Of a stretch of DNA of 26,290 nucleotides, positions 8,054 through 16,360 are shown in pieces (position 1 is the stretch's first letter; each line of letters begins with the position of its first letter). Origin of the DNA: Planctomycetota bacterium (GTDB lineage Bacteria; Planctomycetota; Phycisphaerae; Tepidisphaerales; Tepidisphaeraceae); contig JAEZED010000005.1 in the NCBI GenBank assembly GCA_023417885.1, forward strand, positions 1 to 26,290, in the 5' to 3' direction. A program made the translations under genes and the position numbers. The notes below the pieces were generated by a model. That model ran no database searches, was not told the origin of the DNA, and saw nothing but the letters and a program-made list of their open reading frames with translations.

Positions 8054-10467
8054 GGCGCCGCCCGTCCGCCGGCGAGGCAAACGGCCGGGCTCCGCAGGTC
8101 ATCGTGCGCGCACTGGATCGCAAGCTCCTCCGGGATCTGCTCAAGATGAAGGAGCAGGTGCTCGCCATTGCGCTGGTGATGGCCAGCGGCGTGGCGATGT
8201 TCGTGATGTCGATGAGCGCGCAGATCTCCCTGGAGCGCTCGATGCAGGGGTACTACGAGGGGTATCGCTTCGGCGAGGTCTTCGCCCAGTTCAAGCGCGC
8301 CCCTGCGGCCGTGCGGGCGCGCATCGCGGAGATCCCGGGCGTGGGGCAGGTCCAGACGCGGATCGTCCGCCCCGTCACGCTGGACATCGCCGACTTCGAC
8401 GAGCCGGTCACGGGCCGCCTGATCAGCGTGGCCGGCGAACGCCCGACCGATCTGAACCTCGTTCACCTGCGCCAGGGCCGCTGGCTGGACCCCGGTCGCA
8501 CGGAGGAGGCGCTGGTCAGCGAGACCTTCGCCCTGGCGCACGGCCTGGCGCCGGGAGACCCGGTGCACGCGATCATTAACGGCAAGCTCGAGCGCCTGCG
8601 CATCGTCGGCCTCGTCATCTCGCCCGAGTTCATCTACACCATCCGTCCCGGCGAGCTCGTGCCCGACGAGAAGCGTTACGGCGTCCTCTGGGCCAGTCAC
8701 CGGCTCATGGAGGCCGCCTTCGACATGGAGGGGGCCTTCAACGACGTGTCGCTCACGCTCGAGCATGGCGCCAGCGAGCAGACAGTAATCGACAGGCTCG
8801 ACGAACTGCTCGCGCCCTACGGCAGCCTCGGCGCCTATGGCAGGCAGGACCACCCGTCGCACGAGTTCGTCGCCAACGAGATCGTCCAACTCCGGTCGAT
8901 GGCCATGACCGCCCCGATGATCTTCCTGATCGTCACCGGCTTCCTCATGAACGTGGTCATCTCCCGGCTCGTCGCCACGCAGCGGGAGCAGATCGCCACC
9001 CTCAAGGCAGTCGGCTATCACAAGCGCTCCCTCGCCCTTCACTACCTCAAGCTCATCGGCGTCATCGTCGCCATCGGCTCGATTCTGGGCGTCGCCGCCG
9101 GCGTCCGCCTCGGCCGGGCGATGACCAACCTCTACACGCAGTTCTTCCACTTCCCGGTCTACGACTTCCACCTCAGCTACCCCTCGCTGCTGCTGGGCGT
9201 CGGCCTCAGCGCCGCCGCCGCGGTCGCCGGAACCGGCGTGGCCGTCTGGCGCGCCACGCGCCTCCCGCCGGCGGAGGCGATGCGTCCCCTGGCGCCGTCC
9301 GCCTACCGCCCTTCCCTGCTGGAGCGGCTGGGCCTCAGCAACCTGCTCAGCCCCTCGGCCCGGATGGTCCTGCGGCAGCTGGAGCGGCAGCCCGTGCGGG
9401 CGCTGATGAGCGTGATCGGGATGGCGATGGCCGTCTCCATCACCATCTTCGGCGCGTTCATGGAAGACTCCGTCAACTACATCATCACCCACCAGTTCGA
9501 GACCATTCAGCGCCAGGACCTGACCGTCGCCTTCCTCGAACCGGCGGATCCTACCGCCATCCTCGACATCGGGCACCTGCCCGGCGTCGTTCAGGTCGAG
9601 CCCTTCCGCGTGCTCCCGGCGCGCCTGCGCTCGGGCCCCCGGTCCCGCCGGCTCGGCATCACCGCCCTTCCGGCCGAGCCGAACCTCTACCGCCTGGTCG
9701 ATGACCAGGGCCGGCGCGTCACTTTGCCTCCGGAGGGCGTCCTGCTCGGAGACAAGGTGGCCAGCCTGCTGGAGGTCTCGCCCGGCGACTTCGTGACGCT
9801 GGAGGTGCTCGAGGCGGAACGGCCGGTCGCCGATGTCGTCGTCTCCGGCATCATCCGGGAGTACACCGGGATCACCGCCTACATGCGGCTGGAGACGGCC
9901 AATCGCCTGATGCGGCGGGACGGGTGGGTCTCCGGGGCGTTCGTCGCGGCAGACACCGGCGACATCCAGCGCCTCTACAGTGAGTTGAAGCAGGCGCCGC
10001 AGGTGGGGAGCGTGTCGGTGAAGTCGGCCACGGTGCGCGGCTTCCGCGAGACGATGGCGGAGAACATGCTGATGATGCGGACGTTCAACATCCTCTTCGC
10101 CTGCATCATCACGTTCGGCGTGGTCTACAACAGCGCCCGGATCGCCGTCTCCGAGCGCGGGCGCGACCTGGCGACGCTGCGGGTGATCGGATACACGCGC
10201 CGGGAGGTGTCGCAGATCCTGCTCGGCGAGCTGGCGGTGCTCGTGGCCGTCGCCATCCCGCTGGGCCTGGTGTTCGGCAGGCTCCTCTCCGGCTGGTCGA
10301 CAGCGGCCTTCGAGACGGAGCTGTTCCGGATCCCGCTGGTGATTGAGCCGAGCACCTACGGCTTTGCCGCGGTCGTGACGCTGGTGGCGGCGGTGCTGTC
10401 GGGCCTGGCGGTGCGGCGCCGGCTGGACCGGCTGGACCTGGTCGGCGTGCTGAAGACGCGCGACTGA
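8047..10467 (+). CDS. ABC transporter permease 1, FtsX-type with two FtsX domains
   Basis: About 800 residues. Predicted membrane segments, numbered from 8047: one near the N-terminus (about 38-58), a first FtsX block (about 288-308, 336-358, 378-400), a central segment (about 451-471) and a second FtsX block (about 676-696, 728-748, 771-791). Large periplasmic loops lie between. The two-FtsX plan resembles the YbbP-like group of exporters that pair with LolD-type ATPases. No ATG starts the gene. GTG codons at 8047 and 8050 (the latter forming GTGA with the ATPase stop) are possible, and GTG at 8104 aligns exactly with the start of the paralogous second permease (RALDRKLLRDLL). It most likely forms a heterodimer with permease 2; the substrate is unknown. 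The two FtsX blocks and the context make the class firm. Confidence 0.93.
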   Translation: MVRRRPSAGEANGRAPQVIVRALDRKLLRDLLKMKEQVLAIALVMASGVAMFVMSMSAQISLERSMQGYYEGYRFGEVFAQFKRAPAAVRARIAEIPGVGQVQTRIVRPVTLDIADFDEPVTGRLISVAGERPTDLNLVHLRQGRWLDPGRTEEALVSETFALAHGLAPGDPVHAIINGKLERLRIVGLVISPEFIYTIRPGELVPDEKRYGVLWASHRLMEAAFDMEGAFNDVSLTLEHGASEQTVIDRLDELLAPYGSLGAYGRQDHPSHEFVANEIVQLRSMAMTAPMIFLIVTGFLMNVVISRLVATQREQIATLKAVGYHKRSLALHYLKLIGVIVAIGSILGVAAGVRLGRAMTNLYTQFFHFPVYDFHLSYPSLLLGVGLSAAAAVAGTGVAVWRATRLPPAEAMRPLAPSAYRPSLLERLGLSNLLSPSARMVLRQLERQPVRALMSVIGMAMAVSITIFGAFMEDSVNYIITHQFETIQRQDLTVAFLEPADPTAILDIGHLPGVVQVEPFRVLPARLRSGPRSRRLGITALPAEPNLYRLVDDQGRRVTLPPEGVLLGDKVASLLEVSPGDFVTLEVLEAERPVADVVVSGIIREYTGITAYMRLETANRLMRRDGWVSGAFVAADTGDIQRLYSELKQAPQVGSVSVKSATVRGFRETMAENMLMMRTFNILFACIITFGVVYNSARIAVSERGRDLATLRVIGYTRREVSQILLGELAVLVAVAIPLGLVFGRLLSGWSTAAFETELFRIPLVIEPSTYGFAAVVTLVAAVLSGLAVRRRLDRLDLVGVLKTRD

Positions 10468-10490
10468 GCCGCGTCGGTCGGGACGGATGC

Positions 10491-10496
10491 AGGAAG
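10491..10496 (+). promoter_or_regulatory. Ribosome binding site of permease 2
   Basis: AGGAAG lies 6 bases upstream of the ATG at 10503, inside the 35-base gap between the two permease genes. It supports independent translation of the second permease within the same transcript. Confidence 0.7.
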
Positions 10497-10502
10497 ACCT
10501 TC

Positions 10503-12869
10503 ATGCTCCGCGCGCTGGATCGAAAGCTTCTCCGCGACCTGCTCCAGATGAAGGCGCAGATGGCCGCCATTGCCATGGTGATGGCGTGCGGCGTTGCCAT
10601 CCTCGTCACGACACTCAGCGCGCTCCGCTCGCTCCAGGCCACGATGGACGCCTACTACGAGCGCCATCGGTTCTCGCAGGTCTTCGCGCAGCTCACGCGA
10701 GCCCCTGACGCCCTGATCCCGCGCCTCGCGGAGATTCCCGGCGTTGCCCAGGTCCAGACCCGCATCGCCCGCTCCGTCACGCTCGATGTCGAGGGGTTCC
10801 CCGAGCCAGTCGTCGGCCGCCTCATCTCCATCGACGGGGAGCGGCCCACTGACCTGAACCTCCTCTACCTCCGCGGCGGGCGCTGGCTCGACCCGGACCG
10901 GCCCGACGAGGCCCTGGTGAGCGAGACTTTCGCCAATGCCCACGGCCTTCGGCCCGGCGACACCGTGCGGGCCGTCATCAACGGCAAGCTCGAGCGCCTC
11001 CGCATCGTCGGCACCGTCCTTTCCCCCGAGTACGTCTGGACGATCCGCCCGGGCGACGTGGTGCCGGACGACCGGCGCTACGGCGTGCTCTGGACGGGAG
11101 AGCGGCTGCTCGAGTCGGCCTTCAACATGGAAGGAGCCTTCAACGACGTCTCCCTCACCCTCGAGCACGGCGCCAGCGAGCAGGGTGTCATCGCCCGGCT
11201 GGACCACCTGCTCGAGCCGTACGGCAGCGCCGGCGCCTTCGGGCGAGAGGACCACCCTTCCCACGAGTTCGTCGCCAACGAGATCGCACAGCTCCGCGTG
11301 CAGGCGATGGTCGCGCCAACGATCTTCCTCAGCGTCGCCGCCTTTCTGCTCAACGTCGTCATCTCCCGCCTCATCGCCACCCAGCGCGAGCAGATCGCCA
11401 CGCTCAAGGCCGTCGGGTACGGGCAGTGGAGCATCGGCCTCCACTACGTGAAGCTCGTGCTCATCATCGCTCTCGCCGGCTCGCTCGTCGGGCTCTTCTT
11501 CGGCTCGCTCCTCGGACGCCTCGTGACGGAGCTGTACGCCCGCTTTTTCCACTTCCCCGCCTTCAGCTTCATCATCGACTTCCGCGCCGCGCTCCTGGCC
11601 GTCACCATCTGCTCCGCTGCCGGCCTCACCGGGGCCGCCGGCGCCGTCTGGAGCGCCACGCGCCTGGCCCCCGCCGAGGCGATGCGCCCGCAGTCGCCAG
11701 CGAATTTCCGGCCGACCCTCGTCGAGCGCATCGGCCTCGGCAGGTTGCTCTCGCCGGTCGGCCGGATGATCCTGCGCCAGCTCGAACGCCGGCCGCTGCG
11801 CGCGGGGCTCTCGTGCCTCGGCATCGCGCTGGCCGTCGGGATCATGATCGTCGGCGCGTTCGTGCAGGACGCGGTGAACTTCATCATGGATCACCAGTTC
11901 CAGACGGTGCAGCGGCAGGACGTGACGATCGGCTTCGCCGAGGCGACGGACGGCGAGGTGCTGGCCGACGTCCGGCACCTGCCGGGCGTGACCCGGGTCG
12001 AGCCGTTCCGCTCGCTCCCCGTGCGCATCCGTTCCGGCCCGGTCTCGAGGCGCCTGGGCGTCATGGCGGTCGATCCCGGCACGAGCCTCTACAGCCTGCT
12101 CGACGCCGCCGGCGAGCCCGTCGCGCTGCCCGACGACGGGATCGTCATCTCCGACATGCTCGCCGAGCTCCTGGAAGTCCGTCCCGGGGACACCATCACC
12201 GTCGAAGTCCTGGAGGCCGAGCGGCCCACGGCGCAGGTCGTCGTCCAGGGACTGGTGCGGGAGTTCACCGGCACCTCCGCCTACATGCGCCTCGACGCCG
12301 CCAACCGGCTCATGAACCGGGGACGGGTCGTCTCCGGCGCGTTCATCTCCGCCGACGAGAACTACCTTCCGGCGCTGTACGACGAGCTGAAGCGCGTGCC
12401 GCAGGTGGCCAGCGTGAACATCAAGGCCGCCTCGCTCCAGAGCTTTCGCGACACGATCGCCCAGAACCTCATGGTGATGCGGACGCTCAACGTGACCTTC
12501 GCCTGCATCATCGCCTTCGGCGTCATCTACAACAGCGCCCGCATCGCCCTCTCCGAACGCTCCCGGGAGCTTGCGACAATGCGCGTCATCGGATTCACCC
12601 GCGGCGAAATCTCACTCATCCTGCTCGGCGAACTGGCCACCCTCGTCATGCTGGCGATCCCACTGGGGCTCGTGATCGGCCACTGGCTCGCCCGGCTCGC
12701 AACCATCCTCTTCGAGACGGAGATGTTCCGCGTGCCTTTTATCATCGAACCCTCGACCTACGGTTTCGCGGCGGTCGTCGCCATCATCGCCGCCACCATC
12801 TCCGGCCTCGCGGTGCGGCGACGGCTGGACAAGCTCGACCTTGTCGGCGTGCTCAAGACGTGGGAATGA
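10503..12869 (+). CDS. ABC transporter permease 2, FtsX-type paralogue of permease 1
   Basis: A 788-residue protein that aligns end to end with permease 1. Shared blocks include RALDRKLLRDLL at the start, AEIPGV.QVQTRI, GERPTDLNL, INGKLERLRIVG, MEGAFNDVSLTLEHGASEQ, ISRL.ATQREQIATLKAVGY in the first FtsX block, and VGVLKT at the C-terminus. By eye well over half of the aligned residues are identical. Topology is the same: one N-terminal segment (about 18-40), two FtsX blocks (about 265-395 and 655-780) and a central segment. Tandem duplication followed by divergence is the simplest origin. Both copies are intact, so they probably form a heterodimer in one exporter, although two alternative homodimeric exporters sharing the ATPase cannot be excluded. 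Confidence 0.94.
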   Translation: MLRALDRKLLRDLLQMKAQMAAIAMVMACGVAILVTTLSALRSLQATMDAYYERHRFSQVFAQLTRAPDALIPRLAEIPGVAQVQTRIARSVTLDVEGFPEPVVGRLISIDGERPTDLNLLYLRGGRWLDPDRPDEALVSETFANAHGLRPGDTVRAVINGKLERLRIVGTVLSPEYVWTIRPGDVVPDDRRYGVLWTGERLLESAFNMEGAFNDVSLTLEHGASEQGVIARLDHLLEPYGSAGAFGREDHPSHEFVANEIAQLRVQAMVAPTIFLSVAAFLLNVVISRLIATQREQIATLKAVGYGQWSIGLHYVKLVLIIALAGSLVGLFFGSLLGRLVTELYARFFHFPAFSFIIDFRAALLAVTICSAAGLTGAAGAVWSATRLAPAEAMRPQSPANFRPTLVERIGLGRLLSPVGRMILRQLERRPLRAGLSCLGIALAVGIMIVGAFVQDAVNFIMDHQFQTVQRQDVTIGFAEATDGEVLADVRHLPGVTRVEPFRSLPVRIRSGPVSRRLGVMAVDPGTSLYSLLDAAGEPVALPDDGIVISDMLAELLEVRPGDTITVEVLEAERPTAQVVVQGLVREFTGTSAYMRLDAANRLMNRGRVVSGAFISADENYLPALYDELKRVPQVASVNIKAASLQSFRDTIAQNLMVMRTLNVTFACIIAFGVIYNSARIALSERSRELATMRVIGFTRGEISLILLGELATLVMLAIPLGLVIGHWLARLATILFETEMFRVPFIIEPSTYGFAAVVAIIAATISGLAVRRRLDKLDLVGVLKTWE

Positions 12870-12937
12870 TTCCGCGGACACCGGGCGCCGCGTCCTGACC
12901 CGAGAGGCCAACCGAAGCGCCGACCGGGTGCGAACCT

Positions 12938-12942
12938 GAGGA
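12938..12942 (+). promoter_or_regulatory. Ribosome binding site of the adaptor gene
   Basis: GAGGA with an A-rich spacer of 5 bases precedes the ATG at 12948. The 78-base gap to the permease 2 stop contains no terminator-like hairpin, in keeping with one operon. Confidence 0.7.
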
Positions 12943-12947
12943 AAAAC

Positions 12948-14174
12948 ATGAAACGGGCCGTTCGCTGGATCATCCTGGGTCTTCTCGCCGCCGGGATCAT
13001 CGCGCTCCTGTTCTTCGCCTTCCGACCCCAGCCCGTACCGGTCGAGGTGGCCGAGGTCGTGCGCGGGCCGATGCAGGTGGGCGTCGAGGAAGACGGTGAG
13101 ACGCGCATCCGGGAGCGCTACGTCGTCTCCGCGCCCCTAGCCGGGCGCCTTGCCCGCATCACCCTCGACCCCGGCGATCCCGTGACGGGCGGCGAGACGC
13201 TCCTGGCCACCATCGACCCCACCGATCCCTCGCTCCTCGACGTGCGGGCCGTGGCCCAGGCACAGGCCCGCGTCGGCGCCGCAGAGGCCGCCCTGGCGCA
13301 GACCGAAGCCCGCCTTCGCGCCGCCCAGGCGGAGTTCGAGTTCTCCCAGCGCGAGATGACGCGCGTGCTCGGCCTCTACGAGGCCGGCACCTTCGGCGAG
13401 GAGGAGCTCGACCGCGCCCGCCTCCGCGAGGAGACGGCCGTCCAGGATGTGCGCTCCGCCGAGTTCGCCCAGGATGTGGCGCGTTTCGAGTTGGAGCAGG
13501 CCCAATCCGCCCTGCTGCGCACGCAGCCGCAGGGGGAGGGAGCCACTCGCCCCGCCACCGGCGACGTGCCGCAGGAAGGGCAGTTCCGCATCGTCGCGCC
13601 CGTCAGCGGCGTCGTGCTTCGTCTCTTCCAGGAGAGCAGCGCCGTCGTCGCCGCCGGCGCGGACCTGCTGGAGGTGGGCGACCCGCGCGACATCGAGGCC
13701 GTCATCGACGTCCTCTCCACCGACGCGGTCCAGATCGTCCCCGGAGCGCCGGCCACCATCGAGCGCTGGGGCGGCGGAGAGCCGCTGCGCGCCGTCGTCC
13801 GCCGCGTCGAGCCGGCCGCGTTCACGAAGATCAGCGCGCTGGGGATCGAGGAGCAGCGCGTGAACGTGATCCTCGACCTGGCCACCCCTTTCGAGCAGCG
13901 CCAGAGCCTCGGCGACGCCTACCGCGTCGAGGCGAACATCACGCTCTGGCAGGGGGACGATGTCGTCCAGGTGCCCACCGGCGCCCTCTTCCGGCGCGGT
14001 GACCAGTGGAGCGTCTTTCTCATCGAGAACGGCATCGCGACGGAGCGCCCCGTCACGATCGGCCATCGCAACGGCCTGGTCGCCGAGGTGCTGGAAGGCC
14101 TCCAGCCGGGAGACCGCGTTGTCGCCTATCCGAGCGACCGCGTCAGTTCCGGCACGCAGGTTGTGGAGCGATGA
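12948..14174 (+). CDS. HlyD/RND-type periplasmic adaptor (membrane fusion protein)
   Basis: A 408-residue protein with an uncleaved N-terminal membrane anchor (residues 7-24). It shows the classic split barrel-sandwich (lipoyl) domain: first half about 58-92 (APLAGRLARITLDPGDPV), then a long Ala/Glu/Arg/Gln-rich coiled-coil hairpin (about 97-193), then the second half about 214-246 (IVAPVSGVVLRL). Beta-barrel and membrane-proximal domains follow (about 248-408, ending with LQPGDRVVAYPSDRV). Such adaptors bridge an inner-membrane transporter and the outer envelope, so its place directly after two FtsX permeases argues for a tripartite MacA-MacB-like exporter. No outer-membrane channel gene is in the window. 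Family assignment is firm; the cargo is not known. Confidence 0.94.
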   Translation: MKRAVRWIILGLLAAGIIALLFFAFRPQPVPVEVAEVVRGPMQVGVEEDGETRIRERYVVSAPLAGRLARITLDPGDPVTGGETLLATIDPTDPSLLDVRAVAQAQARVGAAEAALAQTEARLRAAQAEFEFSQREMTRVLGLYEAGTFGEEELDRARLREETAVQDVRSAEFAQDVARFELEQAQSALLRTQPQGEGATRPATGDVPQEGQFRIVAPVSGVVLRLFQESSAVVAAGADLLEVGDPRDIEAVIDVLSTDAVQIVPGAPATIERWGGGEPLRAVVRRVEPAAFTKISALGIEEQRVNVILDLATPFEQRQSLGDAYRVEANITLWQGDDVVQVPTGALFRRGDQWSVFLIENGIATERPVTIGHRNGLVAEVLEGLQPGDRVVAYPSDRVSSGTQVVER

Positions 14175-14199
14175 CCCCCTCTGACCCTGGAGCCCAGAC

Positions 14200-15147
14200 A
14201 TGAAGATGCGAAAGCTCGGCAACTCCGGCCTCGAAATCGCCCCCCTCGTCCTCGGCGGCAACGTCTTCGGCTGGACCGCCGATGAACCGACTTCTTTCGC
14301 CCTGCTCGACCGGTTCGTGGACGCCGGCCTGAACATGATCGACACCGCCGACTCCTACTCGCGCTGGGTGCCGGGCCACGTCGGCGGGGAGTCGGAGACG
14401 ATCATCGGCAACTGGCTGGCCCGCACGGGCAAGCGCGACAAGGTGCTGATCGCCACGAAAGTGGGCTCCGACATGGGTGACGCGGGCAAGGGGCTGAGTA
14501 AGGCCCACATCCTGCAGTCGGCCGAGCGGTCGCTGAAGCGCCTGCAGACGGACGTGATCGACCTCTACCAGTCGCACATCGACGACGCCGAGACGCCGCT
14601 CGAGGAGACGCTGGGCGCCTACGAGCGGCTCATTCGCGAGGGCAAGGTGCGGGCGATCGGCGCCTCCAACTACTCCGCCGATCGGCTCGCCGAGGCGCTC
14701 GAGACGAGCAACGCCCGCGGGCTGCCGCGCTACCAGAGCCTCCAGCCGGAGTACAACCTCGTCGAGCGCGCCGGCTTCGAGGAGGCACTGGCGCCGCTCT
14801 GCCTGAAGGAGAACGTCGGCGTCATCTGCTACTTCGGCCTCGCCAAGGGATTCCTGGCCGGCAAGTACCGCTCGGAGGCGGACCTCCAGAAGAGCCCGCG
14901 CGGCCAGGGCGTGAAGGATTACCTCAACGACCGGGGCCTGCGCATCCTCGCGGCGCTCGACGAGGTGGCCGCGCGACACAAGGCCGCGCCGGCCCAGGTG
15001 TCGCTCGCCTGGCTGATGGCCCGGCCGGCCGTCACCGCCCCGATCGCCAGTGCCACGAGCGTGGAGCAGATGGACGACCTGATCGCCGCGACGCGGATCG
15101 ACCTGGACAACGACGACCTCGATCAGCTCACCCGCGCCAGCGACTGA
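14200..15147 (+). CDS. Aldo/keto reductase
   Basis: A 315-residue TIM-barrel NADPH-dependent oxidoreductase. The opening KLGNSGLEIAPLVLGGN is typical of the family. The catalytic tetrad is visible: D48 (NMIDTADSY), Y53, K87 (IATKVG) and H126 (YQSHIDD). The C-terminal cofactor-binding part contains ASATSVEQMDDL. It is cytoplasmic, with no signal peptide. The ATG at 14200 has GGAG 7 bases upstream, and the gene starts 25 bases after the adaptor stop, so it probably belongs to the exporter transcript. The physiological substrate cannot be read from sequence; reduction of sugar or reactive aldehydes is the usual activity. A functional tie to the exporter is only suggested by position. Confidence 0.95.
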   Translation: MKMRKLGNSGLEIAPLVLGGNVFGWTADEPTSFALLDRFVDAGLNMIDTADSYSRWVPGHVGGESETIIGNWLARTGKRDKVLIATKVGSDMGDAGKGLSKAHILQSAERSLKRLQTDVIDLYQSHIDDAETPLEETLGAYERLIREGKVRAIGASNYSADRLAEALETSNARGLPRYQSLQPEYNLVERAGFEEALAPLCLKENVGVICYFGLAKGFLAGKYRSEADLQKSPRGQGVKDYLNDRGLRILAALDEVAARHKAAPAQVSLAWLMARPAVTAPIASATSVEQMDDLIAATRIDLDNDDLDQLTRASD

Positions 15148-15155
15148 TTCCGGTG

Positions 15156-16214
15156 TCAATGCGTGCGGTCGCCTGTGAGCGCGCGGCGCGCGCCGCCGAT
15201 CACCTTCTCCCAGTCCATCGCGGGGCCGGGATCGATCTTGTTCCGCTGCACGTGCCAGTGCCCCAGCACGCCCTTGAACGCCTCAAATTCCCCGTCGGTC
15301 AGCGTTCGCCGCAGCACCGCGCCGTCCCGCTCCCGCGGATAGTCCAGCCGGATGTTCGGCAGCGCCAGATGCAGCGCCGCCGTCAGCTTGATCAGCGAGT
15401 CGTATTGCTGCGGGGTCAGGTCGTACTGCCGCAGCGCTCCGCCGTGGATCTCCCCGGTGACCACCTGCGGGCGCGCCGGGCGAAGCGGCCAGGATGAGGC
15501 GTCGCGCACCCCGCCGCGTGGGCCGTAGCGCCGCTCGATGGATGGGGGAATGGTGATGTGTGCCCCCGCGGCGTCGGTGGCGTACCACTGGTCGAAGGGG
15601 TCGCGCTCGCGGGCCGAATAGGCGCCGATGTTGGCGATCTCGATGCCGACGGAGCGGTCGTTGGCCTTGGTGGCGTGCCAGGCGCGCTCCTTCACGTCGA
15701 GCGTCTGGTAGATCGTGCCGTCCACGTCGAGCATGAAGTGGACGCTCAGGTTCCGCATGTCGTGCAGCACGTCGAAGCAGCGCGCCGACACGCCGCAGAC
15801 GTCGTAGTGCAGGACGAACTGATCCACCCGGTCGCGCAGCATCTCCAGCGTCCACCCCCCGCCGCGCACCTCCGCCAGTTCCGCCGGCGACAGCGATCGC
15901 TCGAAGCGCAGGCCGTAGCGGTTGGGCGTCCGGTCATCGCCCGTGGAGCGGGTGGTGGCGGCGTGATCCGACTCCGGCCACGGCGCGAAGCGTCGCTCCG
16001 TGCGATAGGCGTCGTAACCACCGGGGTCGGTCCAGAGCACGACCGGGGCGCCGGTGTGGAAGAGCTGCCCCGCGACCACGATCTCGTCGCCGCGGCGCTC
16101 CAGGCGGTCGCCCGGCCGTACCCCGGGCGGGGCCTCGCGCTCCGGTTGGGTAGTCGGTGCACAGGCGAGGCCCGGGAGTAGTGCAAGCAGCAGCGGGAGC
16201 AGGAGCGTTCTCAC
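15156..16214 (-). CDS. N-acetylmuramoyl-L-alanine amidase (amidase_2 / PGRP fold), exported
   Basis: 352 residues from a GTG start. A hydrophobic leader (3-16) ends in GLAC; C18 may be lipidated, although the -3 residue is Gly and does not fit the consensus well. The catalytic domain covers about 110-345: a first zinc-ligand candidate H136 (FVLHYDV), the SVHFMLDVDGTIYQ strand pair, WHAT (H180), E192 in GIEIAN, and the C-terminal GHWHV...KIDPGP motif with H319, K326 and D328. Compared with AmpD-type enzymes these would be two His and one Asp zinc ligands plus the Glu/Lys pair. It would cleave the bond between muramic acid and L-Ala in peptidoglycan outside the cytoplasm. C140 and C146 could form a disulfide. 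The gene is convergent with the reductase with only 8 bases between the stops. The family is clear; lipidation is uncertain. Confidence 0.9.
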   Translation of the reverse strand: MRTLLLPLLLALLPGLACAPTTQPEREAPPGVRPGDRLERRGDEIVVAGQLFHTGAPVVLWTDPGGYDAYRTERRFAPWPESDHAATTRSTGDDRTPNRYGLRFERSLSPAELAEVRGGGWTLEMLRDRVDQFVLHYDVCGVSARCFDVLHDMRNLSVHFMLDVDGTIYQTLDVKERAWHATKANDRSVGIEIANIGAYSARERDPFDQWYATDAAGAHITIPPSIERRYGPRGGVRDASSWPLRPARPQVVTGEIHGGALRQYDLTPQQYDSLIKLTAALHLALPNIRLDYPRERDGAVLRRTLTDGEFEAFKGVLGHWHVQRNKIDPGPAMDWEKVIGGARRALTGDRTH

Positions 16215-16360
16215 GCGCGAACGCTACCGCAGGGCCAGCACGCAAGGCAAACACATCCCCACTTGCGAGGCTGTGCGCGGGCGAGCGGGACGTTACGATC
16301 CGCGCGCCGCCGGAGCGACGGCGGGAAATCAACGGACTGATCCAGCGAGGAAGGCAAAAG
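16215..16360. promoter_or_regulatory. Divergent intergenic region between the amidase and GH2 genes
   Basis: A 146-base gap between divergent starts, expected to hold both promoters. On the plus strand TACGAT near 16294 resembles a -10 box without a matching -35. The strongest signal is GAGGAAGG at 16347-16354, a ribosome binding site 6 bases before the ATG at 16361. It decides the GH2 start against a longer open frame beginning at 16157, which would overlap the amidase start. Confidence 0.5.

Noticed and set aside
7630..9576. Minus-strand frames of 648 codons here and 540 codons at 10356-11978 opposite the exporter genes
   Set aside because: His/Asp/Gly/Arg-rich composition, no motif, and overlap of clearly real ATPase and permease genes.
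16157..16360. Longer N-terminus of the GH2 protein from 16157
   Set aside because: No ribosome binding site, overlap with the amidase start, and noise-like composition; GAGGAAGG marks the start at 16361.
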